Assembly (NCBI GenBank): GCA_023299945.1
Contig: JALZVZ010000350.1
Location: forward strand, 1-5,609
Length of the DNA stretch: 5,609 nucleotides
From: Altererythrobacter sp.
GTDB lineage: Bacteria; Pseudomonadota; Alphaproteobacteria; Sphingomonadales; Sphingomonadaceae
Direction: 5' to 3'
The notes under the pieces: generated by a model
Database searches by the model: none
What the model saw: the letters and a program-made list of their open reading frames with translations, nothing else
What the model was told of the DNA's origin: nothing
Translations under genes and position numbers: made by a program
Shown: positions 1 to 5,609 of the stretch, in pieces
Numbering within the stretch: the stretch's first letter is position 1
Layout of the letters: every line of letters starts with the position of its first letter

Positions 1-135
1 CGGATGCTGAAGCGCATGAAGGCGGGCAAACTCATTCAAAATGCACCTGGCGACAAACCTTGCAAAGACTACGCTGCGGGAAAGGTCGAGGACATCGAGA
101 AGCGCCTGATGAAAGAGCAAGGTGAAACGCAATGA
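1..135 (+). CDS. 3' end of an unrecognised gene (partial)
   Basis: The frame beginning at base 1 is open from the window edge to a TGA at 133-135 and encodes the last 44 residues of a protein whose start lies outside the window. The visible tail is hydrophilic and rich in Lys, Arg and Glu. It has one Cys (in a PCKDY context), no membrane segment, and probably ends in a helix (KVEDIEKRLMKEQ). I do not recognise the family and assign no function. It is judged real because its stop overlaps the prmA start as ATGA (132-135), a typical translational-coupling junction, and because the prmA Shine-Dalgarno sequence lies inside its last codons. An in-frame ATG at position 4 exists, but nothing suggests the gene begins there. 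Confidence 0.6.
   Translation, partial: RMLKRMKAGKLIQNAPGDKPCKDYAAGKVEDIEKRLMKEQGETQ
119..122 (+). promoter_or_regulatory. Ribosome binding site of prmA
   Basis: AAGG (extending to AAGGTG) sits 9 bases before the ATG at 132, inside the final codons of the upstream gene. It supports the 132 start and coupled translation from the preceding reading frame. Confidence 0.6.
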
Positions 136-1031
136 GCACCAGTTGGAAGCTAACCGGATTTGCCCCAAAGGCAGCGGTGCAAGAGGCGCTGCTCACCCAT
201 GATGCGCTGGAGGAATGGGATTACAACCTCGTCATTTCGGGCCGCGAAATTGCCGAGGACAAGCCCGATGATTGGGTGCTGGAGGCGTGGTATCCAGCCC
301 AGCCAGGCGATGAACAAACGCAGGCCCTGGCGCAGCTATTCTCAGGCATACCTCCCAGTTTCACAACCGAACAATTGGCCGATGCAGATTGGCTGACCCT
401 CAGCCAGCAAGGCGTTGAACCAATCCATGCAGGCCGGTTTTACGTCCATACACCCGATCACGCGCCTGATCCGGCCAAAGTCAATCTGGTCATTCCGGCA
501 AGCCAAGCCTTTGGCACGGGACAGCATGAAACCACTGCAGGATGCTTAAAAATTCTCCATACGATGCGTAGCGGAGGCGTAGCCGCACGCAATATTGCCG
601 ACATTGGAACAGGCACAGGATTGCTCGCTTTTGCTGCGATGAAACTTTGGCCGAGCGCTCTTGCCACCGCTTCTGACATTGATCCAGTTTGTACCGGCGT
701 AGTCGAAGATAATGCCGCGTTAAACGGCATGAAAATGGGAGCAAAAACTGGCGCACTTACAATGGTGATCGCAGACGGGATGGAGCACCCATTGCTGAAA
801 GCGCGGGGGCCATTTGATGTGCTGCTCGCCAATATTTTGGCAGGCCCCTTGGTTGATCTCGCACCCAGTTTTGCAGAGGCGATAACGCCGGGCGGGCATT
901 TGGTTTTGGCGGGGCTTTTGACCCAGCAAGAACCCGATGTTCGGCGCGCTTACCGGCGTCAAGGCTTTCGCCTTTCTGCCCGTCTTATCAATGGTGATTG
1001 GTCGATATTATGGCTGCGCAAAAGACGGTAA
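132..1031 (+). CDS. prmA: Ribosomal protein L11 methyltransferase (PrmA)
   Basis: This is an S-adenosylmethionine-dependent methyltransferase that in characterised bacteria trimethylates ribosomal protein L11 in the cytoplasm. The 299 residues match the usual length (E. coli about 293). Visible signatures are the PrmA-family AFGTGQHETT at residues 126-135, the SAM-binding glycine loop IADIGTGTG at 155-163, the acidic SDIDP at 181-185 expected to contact the SAM ribose, the NxL-type catalytic-site motif LLANILAGPL at 231-240, and GGHLVLAGLL at 254-263. The N-terminal 100 residues would be the L11-recognition domain, which is less conserved. The ATG at 132 is preceded by AAGG (119-122) with a 9-base spacer and overlaps the upstream stop as ATGA. 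The stop overlaps the next start as TAATG. Nothing looks damaged; family identity is secure from the motif set. Confidence 0.95.
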   Translation: MSTSWKLTGFAPKAAVQEALLTHDALEEWDYNLVISGREIAEDKPDDWVLEAWYPAQPGDEQTQALAQLFSGIPPSFTTEQLADADWLTLSQQGVEPIHAGRFYVHTPDHAPDPAKVNLVIPASQAFGTGQHETTAGCLKILHTMRSGGVAARNIADIGTGTGLLAFAAMKLWPSALATASDIDPVCTGVVEDNAALNGMKMGAKTGALTMVIADGMEHPLLKARGPFDVLLANILAGPLVDLAPSFAEAITPGGHLVLAGLLTQQEPDVRRAYRRQGFRLSARLINGDWSILWLRKRR

Positions 1032-1711
1032 TGCGCCGGATCATTTGGGCCGCAAAATGGATCGGTGCTGCGCTAGCAATAGTGGTCGCTGCCTTCTTTT
1101 TGAGCGCTTGGATCGGCTCCAGCATTCCCCGCAATTCGACTTGGGAAGAACCCGGCCCCAACGCTTCTGGCGGGGTCACAATCATGCTGGAAACCAACGG
1201 CGTGCACACCGGTATCATCATGCCGCTGGTTACGCCCCAGCATGATTGGCGAACGTATTTTCCGCAACAGCATCTCGGCAATCCCAGCCGCCCTTACACT
1301 CATGTCTCGGTTAGTTTTGGTGAACGCGAAGTCTTCCTCAATACGCCCAGACTGCGAGATATAAAACCAGGAACAGCTTTGGTCGCAGCGATAGGAGGTG
1401 ACGGATTGTTGCACGCCTCGCATTACGTGCGCCCTGCCCCTGCCGATGATGTCCGCGAGCTTACCGTAACTGAGCGCGAATATGGGCGCCTTGTCAAAGC
1501 GATTTCAGCACAAATGGAGCCATCACAAGGCCGCCAAATTCCTGGGCGCTATGACACTCATGATGCTTTCTATGATAGCGATCTGACCTATCATCTTGGC
1601 CACACATGCAACCAATGGACAAGCAATATGTTGGCCGCAGCGGGCATCAAAACAGGCTGGTGGACACCCTTGTCTGGCGGGGTGATGAAATGGGTTGATC
1701 CAGCAAATTAA
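1031..1711 (+). CDS. DUF2459/TIGR02117-family membrane-anchored protein
   Basis: This 226-residue protein resembles the uncharacterised DUF2459 (TIGR02117) family; its reaction is unknown. A hydrophobic stretch at about residues 5-28, after MRR, is a signal anchor or uncleaved signal peptide, so the rest is probably periplasmic. Conserved-looking blocks are ETNGVHTGIIMP (54-65, His59), SFGEREVFLNTP (95-106) and HTCNQWTSNMLAAAG (191-205, Cys193). A His block followed by a C-N-x-W block before a helix ending in AAG resembles circularly permuted NlpC/P60-like hydrolases; that is inference. I chose the ATG at 1031 because it overlaps the prmA stop (TAATG) and puts the charged residues directly before the membrane segment. 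An ATG at 1010 and a TTG at 998 are in frame but have no better ribosome binding site. It ends by sharing TTAA with the convergent beta-lactamase-type gene. Confidence 0.8.
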   Translation: MRRIIWAAKWIGAALAIVVAAFFLSAWIGSSIPRNSTWEEPGPNASGGVTIMLETNGVHTGIIMPLVTPQHDWRTYFPQQHLGNPSRPYTHVSVSFGEREVFLNTPRLRDIKPGTALVAAIGGDGLLHASHYVRPAPADDVRELTVTEREYGRLVKAISAQMEPSQGRQIPGRYDTHDAFYDSDLTYHLGHTCNQWTSNMLAAAGIKTGWWTPLSGGVMKWVDPAN

Positions 1712-2874
1712 CCGCCGTGATATTCCGCAATTGCAGCGACCACGGCATGCATCATATCCATACGCTGCGGCACGGGCGCTTTGGTGTTCCCAATCAGCAC
1801 AGCGACGGCATAGCGCGCACCGTCTGGAGCGGTCAGAATACCGACATCATTATAGCCGGTTTGCTCGCCCATCACGCCCGGCGGGACGATATCCAGCACT
1901 TGTCCGGTGCCGGTTTTATGCGCGATTTGCCACCCTTCTGGCAGGCCGCCTTTGAGCCGGTTCGGCCCGCTTTTTGCATCCCGCATTAGGCCCAGCAAAG
2001 TGGCAGTGGATGCCTCTGTCAAAAGCTCGCCATCGGCCAGTTTCACGAGCGCCTGCGCCATCGCAAGCGCGGTGGCTCCATCGACCGGATTGCTCACATA
2101 ATCGTCGAAAATCTCGCGACGCTTGCCATGCGGCACGGTCTTGCGCACTTCGAAAAACGTCTTGCCCAAAGAGTAACTTTGATCCCATTCTAGACCGGCA
2201 AGCTGCGACTGCATAATCCGCTCGCCCGGGCCAAATCGGATCGCGCCCAGACCCTTTGCATCGAGCACGCGGCGCACAGCTTGCGGCCCGCCGACCTTTT
2301 CAAGCAGCATATTATTGGCCGTATTGTCGCTGCCCACCAAAGCGCTGTTCATAAAGTCCGCATAGGTCGATGTGAAACTGCCATTTGCCAGCACCTTTTT
2401 GCGGATGGGTTGGTGGAACAAGGTGAGGTCGCCGCGCCGCACTGTGCCGCGCTCCGCCAGATCGAGCAGGCCTTGGTCCGCCTGCTCCAGCGCGGTTAGC
2501 GCAACCCATAATTTGCTCACGCTTTGCTGCGGCATCAATTGCTCGCCATTATAATGCACAGCTGCGCCTGATTGCAGATCAACCATCGCAATGCCGAGAC
2601 GCGAATTTAGACTTTTCCCAATGCGGGCCAGTGACGCCTCCAGCAATTGCAATTTGGGTGCACGCACGTCTGTTTCTACGGTGCTGGCATCTGCGACTGG
2701 AGCATTATTTGCAGCCTCGCCGGAATGCGCATTTTGTCCTGACAAACGCGCCGCATAAACGCTAGCCAGCAGCGCCAGAAGCGCAGCGACAACGACAAAG
2801 GCCGCCAATAGGCCGATCTTTTTAAGAACCGCTGCGTCATTTTGCGGTGCGCGGCGATGGTTGCGGCTTATCAT
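1708..2874 (-). CDS. Class A beta-lactamase-type serine hydrolase
   Basis: This 388-residue protein has the penicillin-recognising serine hydrolase fold and is predicted to act in the periplasm on beta-lactams. Residues 1-19 are polar and basic, and 20-42 form a hydrophobic segment (anchor, or signal peptide with a possible site near VYA at 39-41). A low-complexity Ala/Asn linker runs to about 70. Catalytic motifs are SVSK (118-121; Ser70 and Lys73 in class A numbering), SDN (182-184), Glu218 exactly 36 residues after the SDN Ser as for Glu166 in TEM, and KTG (320-322). The residue at the Asn170 position is Gln222. From SDN to KTG is 34 residues longer than in TEM, the excess lying at about 223-265. 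Asn188 occupies position 136. It lies 46 bases after the CinA-like gene, with no adjacent AmpR-type regulator and only a weak ribosome binding site. A penicillin-binding-protein-like role is possible but less likely given Glu218. Confidence 0.88.
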   Translation of the reverse strand: MISRNHRRAPQNDAAVLKKIGLLAAFVVVAALLALLASVYAARLSGQNAHSGEAANNAPVADASTVETDVRAPKLQLLEASLARIGKSLNSRLGIAMVDLQSGAAVHYNGEQLMPQQSVSKLWVALTALEQADQGLLDLAERGTVRRGDLTLFHQPIRKKVLANGSFTSTYADFMNSALVGSDNTANNMLLEKVGGPQAVRRVLDAKGLGAIRFGPGERIMQSQLAGLEWDQSYSLGKTFFEVRKTVPHGKRREIFDDYVSNPVDGATALAMAQALVKLADGELLTEASTATLLGLMRDAKSGPNRLKGGLPEGWQIAHKTGTGQVLDIVPPGVMGEQTGYNDVGILTAPDGARYAVAVLIGNTKAPVPQRMDMMHAVVAAIAEYHGG

Positions 2875-2913
2875 AGCGACGCTTTAACGCAGCAGACGCA
2901 TTGCGGCAAAGGG

Positions 2914-2935
2914 CGCGCAGCTATTTCGCGCAGCT
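2914..2935. repeat. Short tandem direct repeat at the CinA-like gene end
   Basis: CGCGCAGCT occurs at 2914-2922 and again at 2927-2935, a 13-base period with ATTT between. The pair straddles the TAG stop of the CinA-like gene and runs into the 46-base gap before the beta-lactamase-type gene. There is no hairpin plus T-run, so it is not a terminator. It may be a replication-slippage duplication. Confidence 0.5.
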
Positions 2936-3429
2936 GTCCTTTTGCAGGACATCCTCCAACAGGTTTAAGGCGCTACGCGTAAACGCGCCCATATTGGCGA
3001 TGCGGTCCTCGCTGCCGGTCTCCAAAATACGAGTGAACTCGCCATGCGGTGTGGCCAGCGCCGCGCAGCTTGTGCCCGAAGGCGTGCCGCTGGGATGTTT
3101 GCTCGCGCCGACACTGCCGCTTTCCGCAAGGCCCCAATCAGCACCGAAATTGTCGCGGATGGAGCGTGCTTGCAGCAAGGCATAATCCTCGCTCGCGCCG
3201 CGCATGCCCTTATATGCTGCGCGCGGTTGATCAAATAAGACATCGCGCGCCCGCAGCGAATAGACAACGCCGCCGCCCACGAAGAAATCCAGCGCGCCAG
3301 GCACGGTCAGCATGGTCGCGGCCAGCAAGCCGCCCGTGGCACCATCGGCAATCGCGATTTTCTCGCCGCGCTGACGCAATAGGCCAGCAATGCGAAGCGC
3401 CTGCGGGTGAAGTTCGTGAAGCAAATCCA

Positions 3430-3430
<1 letters not shown>
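2921..3430 (-). CDS. Divergent CinA C-terminal-domain protein
   Basis: This 169-residue stand-alone protein resembles the CinA C-terminal domain. Canonical members (PncC) hydrolyse nicotinamide mononucleotide to nicotinate mononucleotide in pyridine-nucleotide recycling. The fold signature is visible: ADGATGG (28-34) replaces the usual AESCTGG; VPGAL (43-47) replaces a VPGSS-type loop; VVYSLRAR (55-62) replaces a TYSNEAK-type strand; ESGSVGASKHPSG (103-115) replaces TGIAGPGG. Arg143, in an EDRIANM context, is kept. The expected catalytic Ser is Leu47 and the expected Lys is Arg62, so amidohydrolase activity is doubtful. It may bind a nucleotide or use another mechanism, and I therefore give no pncC symbol. 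The ATG at 3430 overlaps the ligA stop (TGATG), and AGGGG lies 9 bases upstream. A TTG one codon earlier is possible but unnecessary. The stop is TAG at 2921-2923. The protein is cytoplasmic, with no signal peptide. Confidence 0.82.

Positions 3431-5609
<2,179 letters not shown>

Noticed and set aside
998..1030. Longer start (TTG at 998 or ATG at 1010) for the DUF2459 protein
   Set aside because: These starts overlap prmA by up to 34 bases, have no clear Shine-Dalgarno sequence, and add polar residues before a signal-anchor that already begins properly with MRR.
937..1245. 102-codon plus-strand frame spanning the prmA and DUF2459 junction, considered as a frameshift or hidden gene
   Set aside because: It is out of frame with both flanking genes, which are each intact and carry their full family motifs. 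No evidence of a frameshift or an extra gene.
1676..1716. GGCGG and CCGCC flanking the convergent junction as a possible bidirectional terminator
   Set aside because: The arms are only five bases with a loop of about 30 bases and no T-run, so a stable hairpin is not credible.
2881..2908. Possible promoter for the beta-lactamase-type gene: TTGCCG, 17 bases, TAAAGC on the minus strand
   Set aside because: The -10 matches TATAAT at only about three positions, and transcription would begin at or next to the ATG at 2874, giving almost no leader. Expression from the ligA transcript is the simpler reading.

Overview
The window reads as ordinary chromosomal DNA from an alphaproteobacterium. Its GC content is moderately high by eye. 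The style of the LigA, PrmA and CinA-like proteins resembles Sphingomonadales (Erythrobacter-like), but that lineage call rests on remembered family resemblance, not on a search. I see no tRNA, rRNA, insertion sequence, CRISPR array, phage gene or attachment site. Coding density is close to 100%.

Layout. Two gene blocks converge near position 1710. The plus-strand block (1-1711) holds the 3' end of an unrecognised gene, then prmA (ribosomal protein L11 methyltransferase), then a DUF2459/TIGR02117-type membrane-anchored protein. Each junction is a stop/start overlap (ATGA, then TAATG), so the three are probably one translationally coupled transcript. The minus-strand block (5547 down to 1708) holds ligA (NAD-dependent DNA ligase), a divergent CinA-domain protein starting inside the ligA stop codon (TGATG), and, after 46 bases, a class A beta-lactamase-type serine hydrolase with an N-terminal membrane segment. 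The two blocks meet with their stop codons sharing the palindrome TTAA, leaving no intergenic space for a terminator. The only other non-coding DNA is 62 bases upstream of ligA, which carries a TTGACG motif but no convincing complete promoter.

Functions. ligA and prmA are housekeeping genes for DNA joining and ribosomal protein modification. The neighbours are less standard. The CinA-domain protein appears to lack the Ser/Lys pair used by nicotinamide-nucleotide amidohydrolases. The beta-lactamase-type protein keeps Ser, Lys, SDN, the general-base Glu and KTG, but has Gln at the Asn170 position and about 34 extra residues after the omega-loop Glu. The DUF2459 protein has a His-then-Cys arrangement suggestive of a permuted NlpC/P60-like fold. 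I see no common pathway and no sign of a new multi-gene system. The most interesting points are residue-level oddities in individual proteins.
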